From Nevskia sp. (GTDB lineage: Bacteria > Pseudomonadota > Gammaproteobacteria > Nevskiales > Nevskiaceae): a stretch of 64,000 nt of DNA. The notes under the pieces are model-generated. The model saw only the letters and a program-made list of their open reading frames with translations, made no database searches and had not been told where the DNA came from. The position numbers and the translations under genes are program-made. The DNA lies in the NCBI GenBank assembly GCA_023229645.1, contig JALNYU010000020.1:8230-72229 (forward strand). Reading direction: 5' to 3'. Shown here one piece after another: positions 30,632-35,947 of the stretch. Each line of letters begins with the position of its first letter. The stretch's first letter is position 1.

Positions 30632-30880
30632 ATGGCACCGAAGATCACCCTCACCGAACAACGCCTGTGCAAGATATGGGCGGCCGCGCAACTGGGCGGC
30701 GACTTTTACGAAACCAGCAAGACGCTGCACGAGATTGCAGCGGTGCTGAACGCGGAATGCAAAGCCGAAGCTGGCGCGCTGTTTGGCGACGCCTCGGCGC
30801 TGGCCCTGCACCGGGCGATTGAAGACATCAAGGTGGCACACAGGCCGGTTGAAGACTTCAAGGAAGCGGTGGCGGCATGA
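30632..30880 (+). CDS. Early gene, hypothetical helical protein (82 aa)
   Basis: The ribosome site AAGGAGACGAC begins at the previous stop. All-helical protein (LCKIWAAAQLGGDFYETSKTLHEIAAVL). No domain recognised. Overlaps the next gene by 4 nt. Confidence 0.6.
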   Translation: MAPKITLTEQRLCKIWAAAQLGGDFYETSKTLHEIAAVLNAECKAEAGALFGDASALALHRAIEDIKVAHRPVEDFKEAVAA

Positions 30881-31245
30881 ATACGAAAGCGCTCACCACA
30901 CTCTGGAACGTCACGCAGGAGCACATCGGCACCAGCGGTGCACGCATCTCGGCTGGCGTGCTGCTCGGGCTATACAACGGCACACGTTTCCCGCTTGACC
31001 TGACCCAACTGCGCGGCCTTGACAGCAGCCTGCGCGAAGCGGCGTTCGAAGTCATGAAGGCCGACTCCACCTACTGCCAGATGGAGGTGCACGAGTGGCT
31101 GAACAGGCTTACAGGCCGCCACGACTTTGGGCAGCGGTTCGAGCACCTGGCGCACGAATACAACATATTCAAGCGCGGTCGATGCAAGAAGGATTATCTG
31201 GTCGATCTGCATCCGCGCAGGATTACCTTGGCGGAGGCAGCATGA
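30877..31245 (+). CDS. Early gene, hypothetical protein (122 aa)
   Basis: Starts MNTKALTTLWNVTQEHIGTSGAR and contains ISAGVLLGLYNGTRFPLDLTQLRGLD, a stretch common in early proteins of Burkholderiales phages, from memory. Function unknown. ATGA overlaps on both sides. Confidence 0.6.
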   Translation: MNTKALTTLWNVTQEHIGTSGARISAGVLLGLYNGTRFPLDLTQLRGLDSSLREAAFEVMKADSTYCQMEVHEWLNRLTGRHDFGQRFEHLAHEYNIFKRGRCKKDYLVDLHPRRITLAEAA

Positions 31246-31505
31246 ACCACTTCCCACCCTTTGCCCCATACCCACAAACCGCACGCTGTGGCCGCGTCCT
31301 GCGCCGCCCTGACAGGACTAACTTCGTGTTTGTATCTGGTGAAATGCAGCCAATTATCGCGAGTCCAGATGATCGACGCTACATGGTCGATATGCCAATC
31401 ACGGAGCCAGACGCCAACACCGGCGACCGCATCGTCGCAACCGTTTGCGCCATCGGCATCGTCGTGCTGCTGGTTTTGCTGATCGTGGAAAAGGTGGCGA
31501 CGTGA
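31242..31505 (+). CDS. Early gene, small C-terminal-anchored membrane protein (87 aa)
   Basis: Soluble N-terminal domain of about 60 residues and a single C-terminal membrane segment (IVATVCAIGIVVLLVLLIV). ATGA overlap with the previous gene and GTGA overlap with the next. A tail-anchored protein of unknown role. Confidence 0.6.
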   Translation: MNHFPPFAPYPQTARCGRVLRRPDRTNFVFVSGEMQPIIASPDDRRYMVDMPITEPDANTGDRIVATVCAIGIVVLLVLLIVEKVAT

Positions 31506-31951
31506 CCAAGCCAACTTCAATCGACCAGCGCACCACCGCAGCCACCCGGCGCCAGGCCATCCTCAACTTTCTCAACGCCAACCCCGGCGCGCAGATGGGG
31601 CCGATCGGCAACGCGCTGTTCGGCGAAGGCAAGTCGCGCAGCCGCCACCACAACACCGTCAGAGTGATGATCGAATGGGGCGAAGTGCGGTTCGAAGGCA
31701 ACGCCCGCGCACGCCGCTACTGGGCAACCAAAAAAACCACCCGCAGTGCCGACGAAGTGCAGCAGGCGTGCGAAACCGGCATCCGCAGCAAGAACTTCGA
31801 CCGCATCCACGAAGCCGCCACACGCGTCACCAACACCAGCCTGGGCATCTACGTCCACATCCCCGGCGAAGACAAGCACGGCAGGCCGGGAGAAGGCGGG
31901 CAAGGCTGCCTGCGCCCGGCCATCCACGTCAACTGTGAACAATTTTATTGA
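31502..31951 (+). CDS. Early gene, winged-helix-like protein (149 aa)
   Basis: GTG 31502 overlaps the previous stop. RRQAILNFLNANPGAQMGPIGNALF...HNTVRVMIEWGEVRFEGNARARRYWA has the helix-turn-helix-wing succession of a small winged-helix DNA-binding domain (about 10-80). The rest is polar. It may regulate early genes or act on host DNA; this is inference. Confidence 0.55.
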   Translation: MTKPTSIDQRTTAATRRQAILNFLNANPGAQMGPIGNALFGEGKSRSRHHNTVRVMIEWGEVRFEGNARARRYWATKKTTRSADEVQQACETGIRSKNFDRIHEAATRVTNTSLGIYVHIPGEDKHGRPGEGGQGCLRPAIHVNCEQFY

Positions 31952-31958
31952 GGTCATC

Positions 31959-32309
31959 ATGCAAACACTCATCCAGAACGACAACGGCGGCATCGTAAAT
32001 GAATTTAATGTGCTGCCCGCCGTGCAAAACGAATCACCGCGCCACTTCATCAAAAATGATCGCGGCGGAATCACCTACGTCAGTCAGCAGCCTTTCGGTA
32101 CATCGCCATTCAGGCGCACCGACTCGCTTGCCGACGTTCGCGTGCTGGTAGATGCCATGAAAGACCTGATCGCCGCCCATCGCGCATTTTGGCCAAATCC
32201 CTACCCGGTGCCGGAAGACGTACACTGCGCACTGCTTGGCGCCGACTATGCACTTGCCCGCGTACGCGGCGGAACCCTGCGCCAGTTTTCAGAGGAAGGC
32301 GACCAGTGA
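31959..32309 (+). CDS. Early gene, hypothetical protein (116 aa)
   Basis: Two short repeats near the start, QNDNGGIVNEF and KNDRGGITYVS, suggest a small duplicated beta unit, followed by a helical half. ATG 31959. The long in-frame extension upstream overlaps the previous gene and is not used. Unknown function. Confidence 0.55.
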   Translation: MQTLIQNDNGGIVNEFNVLPAVQNESPRHFIKNDRGGITYVSQQPFGTSPFRRTDSLADVRVLVDAMKDLIAAHRAFWPNPYPVPEDVHCALLGADYALARVRGGTLRQFSEEGDQ

Positions 32310-32536
32310 GGCCGCCCGTCACCTACCCAGTCAGTCTGGCTGATCTTGTCAACATTGCCGATGCGGCCGCCGAACTGGACGCGATGAAAATATTTTATGT
32401 CGACCGGCCAGACCTGCAGAAGCTCATCGCCGGACGTGTCGACCAGCTGCACGACATCGTTCAGCGGGCAGCGGCGCATGATGCCGAGTTGATCTACGCA
32501 CCGAGCGACGAACCAGCAGAAGAGGGCGCGCCGTAA
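32306..32536 (+). CDS. Early gene, hypothetical protein (76 aa)
   Basis: GTG at 32306 overlaps the previous TGA. Small acidic helical protein (YPVSLADLVNIADAAAELDAMKIFYVDRPDLQKLIAG). Unknown function. Its stop overlaps the next ATG (TAATG). Confidence 0.55.
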   Translation: MRPPVTYPVSLADLVNIADAAAELDAMKIFYVDRPDLQKLIAGRVDQLHDIVQRAAAHDAELIYAPSDEPAEEGAP

Positions 32537-32919
32537 TGTCTGTCGTATACGAAGAACTGGTGCGGTTTTTCTTTGAAACTGGCGCCGCCAATCTGTCCGG
32601 CAACAATGGCCGCGCGCGCGTCGAGTCAGCGTTTTTTCACACCATCGAAAAAGCCAGCAAGGACACCCGCGCAGAAAGCGATGCGCAGATCGCCGCACTG
32701 CAGGCATGCTACGACACCCTGCTAAACAACGCTGCGGATGCGCATGAACGCATCGCCGTGCTTGAGGCGGACATCAAAACGCTGTGCGCGGCGATGTCTA
32801 CGACCAGCCAGGGCAATGCGCAACTGCTGGCTGAGAATGCCAACCTGAAAGCAGTCATCAACGACCTAGAAATCGAATTGACAGACACACTGGAAGCGGC
32901 GGAGATCAAGCCAACATGA
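32536..32919 (+). CDS. Early gene, coiled-coil protein (127 aa)
   Basis: Long heptad-type helix from about residue 45 to 125 (DAQIAALQACYDTLLNNAADAHERIAVLEADIKTL...). Probably an oligomeric helical protein. ATGA overlap with the following gene. Function unknown. Confidence 0.6.
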   Translation: MSVVYEELVRFFFETGAANLSGNNGRARVESAFFHTIEKASKDTRAESDAQIAALQACYDTLLNNAADAHERIAVLEADIKTLCAAMSTTSQGNAQLLAENANLKAVINDLEIELTDTLEAAEIKPT

Positions 32920-33377
32920 AAAAACGCGGCGCCCACTTCACCCGCCGGATCGATCCACAGGCCGGCCTCCACGCCATCAGCATGCTGCACCGGCTCAACG
33001 CCACCCAGCAGGCCGACCTTGGCGTTGCCCTGCGCTTCAGCCTCGAATCCATCCGCACCGGCCGCGCCACCGAGCAGGAATTCCACACCCTCGCGGCGTG
33101 CATCAACGTCAGCCTGGTGCTGTGCGAACGCGGTGTCGCAGCCGACTACCTGCCCGCCGTCAAGCTGGCACAGGCCGGGCTGCTGCGTCTGCTCAAGCGC
33201 GGGCGTGAGAGCGGCCGCTGGGTGTTCGACGGCCCCGGCATGCAGGACGTCCTGCACGGCATCGAACTGCACGAAGCCCAGCTCGCCTTCGTCACCCGCA
33301 AAGAAGCCGCCGAAGCCATGCGCGAAGTGATGCGCCGCATCGATCGCGGCGATGTGTTCGAGGAACAGCGCACATGA
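32916..33377 (+). CDS. Early gene, hypothetical helical protein (153 aa)
   Basis: Helical protein beginning MKKRGAHFTRRIDPQAGLHAIS, with a conserved-looking QADLGVALRFSLESIRTGRATEQEFHTL segment. Of a kind seen often in early regions of proteobacterial phages, role unknown to me. ATGA overlaps on both sides. Confidence 0.6.
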   Translation: MKKRGAHFTRRIDPQAGLHAISMLHRLNATQQADLGVALRFSLESIRTGRATEQEFHTLAACINVSLVLCERGVAADYLPAVKLAQAGLLRLLKRGRESGRWVFDGPGMQDVLHGIELHEAQLAFVTRKEAAEAMREVMRRIDRGDVFEEQRT

Positions 33378-33661
33378 CCCACCTGGCGCTGTTCCTGTCG
33401 GCATTCTTCACCGTTTTTTTGTTGGGATGGCAGCAGAAGAACGTCCATGGCGGGCACTACATCGCCGCCATCATCACCAGCTTCGGCATCGGCGGCGCGC
33501 AGATATTCCTGTGGCGGCTGGTGCCAGAGGCAAACGCAGGGCAGATCGTGGCTACGCTGGCGGGTGGGCCGCTTGGGATTGTGGCTGCGATGTGGCTGCA
33601 TCCGAGGCTGATGCGGAAGTCGCCCAACGCCCAAGGTGAGCAGCCGGCCGCAACGAACTGA
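33374..33661 (+). CDS. Last phage early gene, membrane protein ending in an attC (95 aa)
   Basis: Three hydrophobic segments (ALFLSAFFTVFLLGW, YIAAIITSFGIGGAQIFLW, IVATLAGGPLGIVAAMWL) and the WLHPRLMRK end resemble a small membrane protein family common in phages. It is coupled to the preceding gene by ATGA overlap and so belongs to the phage operon. The last 12 or so codons (SPNAQGEQPAATN) are encoded by the R'' arm of the most distal attC of the integron. Confidence 0.7.
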   Translation: MTHLALFLSAFFTVFLLGWQQKNVHGGHYIAAIITSFGIGGAQIFLWRLVPEANAGQIVATLAGGPLGIVAAMWLHPRLMRKSPNAQGEQPAATN

Positions 33662-33733
33662 ACGAGGTGAATGAACATGGAAAACCAAAACGAAGCCGCT
33701 GATGGCCGGTCTGCCTTGACCGCAGAGTTAGGC
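33622..33733. repeat. attC: attC site A7 (most distal)
   Basis: R'' GCCCAAC (33622-33628), R' GTTAGGC (33727-33733). Stem CAAGG...GCAG-CCGGCC pairs with GGCCGG-T-CTGC-CTTG, with the extrahelical T on the plus strand. R' is the exact complement of GCCTAAC at 33929. The R'' lies within the last codons of the phage early gene. Confidence 0.75.
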
Positions 33734-33934
33734 TACGCACGCAAGATTGAGGAACTGATTTCCGAGCGCGATATTTGGCGGGACAGCGCGGTAGATGCAC
33801 AGGTAAAGGTTGACGACCTGAAGCAACACCTGCGAGCTGTGCTTGAGATTTGCCGCGTGTGGGAACCTGATTACTCAAGCGGGATGGACAGACGGACATT
33901 GGCGCTGGCACATGAGGCAGAACGCAGTGCCTAA
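33671..33934 (+). CDS. Cassette gene, hypothetical coiled-coil protein (87 aa)
   Basis: ATG 33671 (ribosome site GAACGAGGTGA) lies inside the attC A7 hairpin, so the first 20 codons are hairpin sequence. Helical heptad region (ARKIEELISERDIWRDSAVDAQVKVDDLKQHLRAVLEI). Such short coiled-coil proteins are frequent in phages. The stop is within the GCCTAAC box of the next attC. Confidence 0.65.
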   Translation: MNMENQNEAADGRSALTAELGYARKIEELISERDIWRDSAVDAQVKVDDLKQHLRAVLEICRVWEPDYSSGMDRRTLALAHEAERSA

Positions 33935-33992
33935 CGCCAGCAATGAGGGTCCGGCGCTTTAGCGACGGTCCCGCTCGATTAACTTGTTGTGC
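33929..33992. repeat. attC: attC site A6 (64 bp)
   Basis: R'' GCCTAAC (33929-33935), R' GTTGTGC (33986-33992). Stem GGG-TCCGGCGCT/AGCGACGG-T-CCC with extrahelical T on the plus strand. The R' complement GCACAAC is at 34314-34320. Confidence 0.88.
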
Positions 33993-34011
33993 CCCTGACA
34001 TGGAGAAGACG

Positions 34012-34374
34012 ATGGCCGGATTGATTGAAACCCACGGATTTGTAGCTGACTGCGACTGCCTAGACTGCGCGATTATTGCCAGGGACAAGTTGCGGGCTTT
34101 TGCACAGGACGTGATGGAGTGCTGGCCGATGGGCGATGTGGACGGCGGCGCATTGCAGGACATGGCAGAGAAAAATGGGCTGATTGTTGCCGAGGTAAGG
34201 CACGAGGACTGTTCAGACTCAAACGGAAATGGCTGCAATTGCGCCGGATGCAACAGCCCACAAGATTGGGAACTCGGCGTGGTTTGCTACCGCAAGCAAC
34301 CGCTACTGCTGGGGCACAACGCCACTGAATTAAGCCGGGCCACACTGTCGCAAGATAAGACCGATGCAGCTTAA
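34012..34374 (+). CDS. Cassette gene, cysteine-rich hypothetical protein (120 aa)
   Basis: ATG 34012 with GGAGAAG ribosome site is preferred over ATG 34000 and 33943. Cysteine clusters CDCLDC (about 14-19) and CSDSNGNGCNCAGC (about 67-80) suggest metal binding. The end reads through the R'' box, giving the tail GHNATELSR. Function unknown. Confidence 0.65.
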   Translation: MAGLIETHGFVADCDCLDCAIIARDKLRAFAQDVMECWPMGDVDGGALQDMAEKNGLIVAEVRHEDCSDSNGNGCNCAGCNSPQDWELGVVCYRKQPLLLGHNATELSRATLSQDKTDAA

Positions 34375-34402
34375 TGGCCTCGGCTTGAATGAATTGTTGG
34401 GC
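34314..34402. repeat. attC: attC site A5
   Basis: R'' GCACAAC (34314-34320), R' GTTGGGC (34396-34402). Arms TTAAGCCG-GGCC and GGCC-T-CGGCTT-G-AAT pair, with both extrahelical T and G on the plus strand. The right end CGGCTTGAATGAATTGTT matches the arm used for reverse cassette PCR primers. Confidence 0.9.
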
Positions 34403-34424
34403 ACTGGACCAGAGAGGAAAGACG

Positions 34425-34694
34425 ATGATCCGCGAAAATAGATACATTGTGCTGAAGCTGACTGATGTGAAGGACTTACCCGAATGGCTGGGGTTGCACC
34501 TTGACCGCGTGCTTGACGAGATTGACTCCATCAGGCGCGGAAAAGCGAAGCAACCGCTGCAATGTGTGGTTATTGAAAATGACTGGCCTGAATACGAGCC
34601 GACGTGGCAGGCCATCGAGCAGCGTATTGATGAGGTGCCCAACGCTGAAATAACCGGGCGCACGCTGGCCCAAAACGAAGCCGACGCCGCTTAG
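34425..34694 (+). CDS. Cassette gene, hypothetical protein (89 aa)
   Basis: ATG 34425 with GAGAGGAAAG ribosome site directly after the R' box. Compact alpha/beta look (ENRYIVLKLTDVKDLPEWLGLHLDRVLDEID...). The last residues (VPNAEITGRTLAQNEADAA) come from the neighbouring attC and closely resemble the tail of the next cassette protein (VPNAEVTGAPTTGANKGDEA). Function unknown. Confidence 0.65.
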   Translation: MIRENRYIVLKLTDVKDLPEWLGLHLDRVLDEIDSIRRGKAKQPLQCVVIENDWPEYEPTWQAIEQRIDEVPNAEITGRTLAQNEADAA

Positions 34695-34722
34695 GGCGCT
34701 CCGGTTGATTGTTGTGTTGGGC
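34637..34722. repeat. attC: attC site A4
   Basis: R'' GCCCAAC (34637-34643), R' GTTGGGC (34716-34722). Stem AATAACCGG-GCGC/GCGC-T-CCGGTT-G-ATT, both extrahelical bases on plus. A good example of the classical pattern. Confidence 0.9.
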
Positions 34723-34746
34723 ACTGGCCCGGAGAGGAAATAGAAC

Positions 34747-34989
34747 ATGCTTAGATTGGTTTTTGCAATGCAGATAGCTTTTATTTACATCGTTATTACT
34801 GGGATCGGATGGTCGTTGGTGTTGGGGCTTGATTTCCCCACCTGGAAATTGTGCGTCGTTGGCTTTATGCACGCATTCATCGCGCTTACCGGCAACAAAG
34901 TAATGCGATTCCTTGATGCGCTGGCGGTACCCAACGCTGAGGTAACTGGCGCGCCGACAACCGGCGCAAACAAAGGAGATGAAGCATGA
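34747..34989 (+). CDS. Cassette gene, membrane protein (80 aa)
   Basis: Two transmembrane helices (LRLVFAMQIAFIYIVITGIGWSLV and WKLCVVGFMHAFIALTGN). ATG 34747 follows an AGAGGAAATAG site. The C-terminal 20 residues are attC-encoded. Stop overlaps the start of the next cassette gene by 4 nt, so two cassettes are translationally coupled across their junction. Function unknown. Confidence 0.65.
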   Translation: MLRLVFAMQIAFIYIVITGIGWSLVLGLDFPTWKLCVVGFMHAFIALTGNKVMRFLDALAVPNAEVTGAPTTGANKGDEA

Positions 34990-35051
34990 ATACCAGAAAC
35001 ACCAAAACGAAGCTGCTGATCGGCGCGTCCATGTTGACCGCCGTGTTCGGC
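34929..35051. repeat. attC: attC site A3 (123 bp, encodes a signal peptide)
   Basis: R'' ACCCAAC (34929-34935), R' GTTCGGC (35045-35051). Stem TGG-CGCGCCGA/TCGGCGCG-T-CCA with extrahelical T on plus. The R' complement GCCGAAC is at 35260. The loop and right arm contain the ribosome site, start codon and signal peptide of the next gene. Confidence 0.75.
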
Positions 35052-35255
35052 ACGGCTGGCTGCTCTGATGCGCAAAGGGCCAATATGGGCCGCTATGGCG
35101 AGCGCCATGAAATTGTTTGCTACTCGGGAGGAAAAGAGATCGTTAGAAGCGAGAGCACCGGAAAGCCGATGGGGTCAGACAATTTTATTACATGGAGCGA
35201 TGGAAAAACCGGCTGGGGGTCTACTGCTGACTGCGTTTACCACGCCATCAACTGA
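34986..35255 (+). CDS. Cassette gene, small lipoprotein (89 aa)
   Basis: Lipoprotein signal: basic MNTRNTKTK, hydrophobic core LLIGASMLTAVFG and lipobox FGTAGC with Cys at residue 26. The mature part is small and polar (RHEIVCYSGGKEIVRSESTGKP...), with two further cysteines. Ribosome site AAAGGAG. The signal peptide lies within attC A3 and the recombination box GTTCGGC falls in codons 20-22. Probably an envelope protein; superinfection exclusion is one possible role. Confidence 0.7.
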   Translation: MNTRNTKTKLLIGASMLTAVFGTAGCSDAQRANMGRYGERHEIVCYSGGKEIVRSESTGKPMGSDNFITWSDGKTGWGSTADCVYHAIN

Positions 35256-35259
35256 TGGG

Positions 35260-35348
35260 GCCGAACGCATCAGGTAACAAGCCGCCCCTACGGGCAAACG
35301 ATTAACGAATGACGCTTGCGGGCGGTCTTGTTGACCGCCGTGTTATGC
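35260..35348. repeat. attC: attC site A2
   Basis: R'' GCCGAAC (35260-35266), R' GTTATGC (35342-35348). Stem AACAAG-CCGCCC/GGGCGG-T-CTTGTT-G-AC, both extrahelical bases on plus. The GTTATGC complement GCATAAC is at 35541. Confidence 0.88.
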
Positions 35349-35366
35349 GGCTTTTTGGAGAGAGTG

Positions 35367-35546
35367 ATGACACAAATTGACGACGAGAAAATGCGGGACA
35401 TTACTTCGGTGCTGATCGAAGGGCTGAACACGGACGGCGCGCACCACAAACAGTACGCAATGGAGCAGGCGCTAAAACTGCTGGTTCCGGATGAGTTTGA
35501 TGACTGCAAGGCGTCGTGGCAATGGATGCCCGGCATTGCCGCATAA
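35367..35546 (+). CDS. Cassette gene, hypothetical acidic protein (59 aa)
   Basis: ATG 35367 with GGAGAGAG site after the R' box. Acidic helical protein (DDEKMRDITSVLIEGLNTDGAHHKQYAMEQALKLL). The stop is inside the GCATAAC box. An in-frame TTG upstream at 35316 would add a hydrophobic N-terminus from the attC but lacks a ribosome site. Function unknown. Confidence 0.6.
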   Translation: MTQIDDEKMRDITSVLIEGLNTDGAHHKQYAMEQALKLLVPDEFDDCKASWQWMPGIAA

Positions 35547-35604
35547 CGGCAGCAATAAGGGGCCGGCGCTTTAGCGCCGGTCCCGCTTGATTAACGGGTT
35601 GGGC
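35541..35604. repeat. attC: attC site A1 (attI-proximal cassette)
   Basis: R'' GCATAAC (35541-35547), R' GTTGGGC (35598-35604). Stem GGG-CCGGCGCT/AGCGCCGG-T-CCC with extrahelical T on plus. The R' complement GCCCAAC at 35859-35865 is the junction with attI. Confidence 0.9.
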
Positions 35605-35622
35605 GGCCTTAAGGAGATAGCG

Positions 35623-35883
35623 ATGCCAAGAAACGAAAGCGGATTAAGCACCAAAGCGCACTGCTGCCTGTGCGCGCACTTCATTGACGCGTTTGCAGAA
35701 GAAGGGCGCACGTTCGAGATGCCCGCAAACCTAAAGAATTTTTCTGGCGAGATTGCGAAGCTGACAGAAAATGATCTGCTTTCAATCCCCGGCGTCGGGA
35801 AGACCACAGCAAAAGAAATACGCGAATGGCTTGCGGCGCAAGGATACGCGGTGCGGACGCCCAACTTAAATTCGACGACATAG
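35623..35883 (+). CDS. Cassette gene, helix-hairpin-helix protein (86 aa)
   Basis: ATG 35623 behind AAGGAGATAGCG. N-terminal CCLCAHF cysteines and a C-terminal helix-hairpin-helix (LLSIPGVGKTTAKEIREWLAAQGY, about 57-80), a non-specific DNA-binding motif of repair and recombination proteins. The end crosses the attI junction (PNLNSTT). A DNA-binding accessory protein next to intI is notable, but a link to recombination is only a guess. Confidence 0.7.
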   Translation: MPRNESGLSTKAHCCLCAHFIDAFAEEGRTFEMPANLKNFSGEIAKLTENDLLSIPGVGKTTAKEIREWLAAQGYAVRTPNLNSTT

Positions 35884-35947
35884 CGGCGTCCAATAATCCG
35901 TAGCTCTGTCCGCGAACCTGTCTATAAACAGATGCTGGAGGCATGCC
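35859..35947 (-). promoter_or_regulatory. attI: attI region and intI promoter with LexA-like box
   Basis: Read on the minus strand, TTTAAG-TTGGGC at the GCCCAAC box (35859-35865) has the form of an attI core (compare ACAAAG-TTAGGC of attI1), and no hairpin arm follows. The 80 bp up to intI contains the -10-like TATAAA at 35923-35928 inside CTGTCTATAAACAG (35918-35931). That is a near-palindrome with LexA half sites but a spacer of 6 instead of 8. intI ribosome site TGGAGG. Confidence 0.65.

Noticed and set aside
35316..35366. TTG start at 35316 giving a hydrophobic leader to the 59-aa cassette protein
   Set aside because: No ribosome site; ATG 35367 has GGAGAGAG at good spacing.
33622..35604. 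Reading the attC sites as plus-oriented, with genes in normal orientation and intI at the distal end
   Set aside because: Extrahelical T and G are consistently on the plus strand, right arms match the classical reverse-primer arm, the hairpin-less junction lies beside intI on the right, and several genes start inside the hairpin to their left. All four point to leftward polarity.
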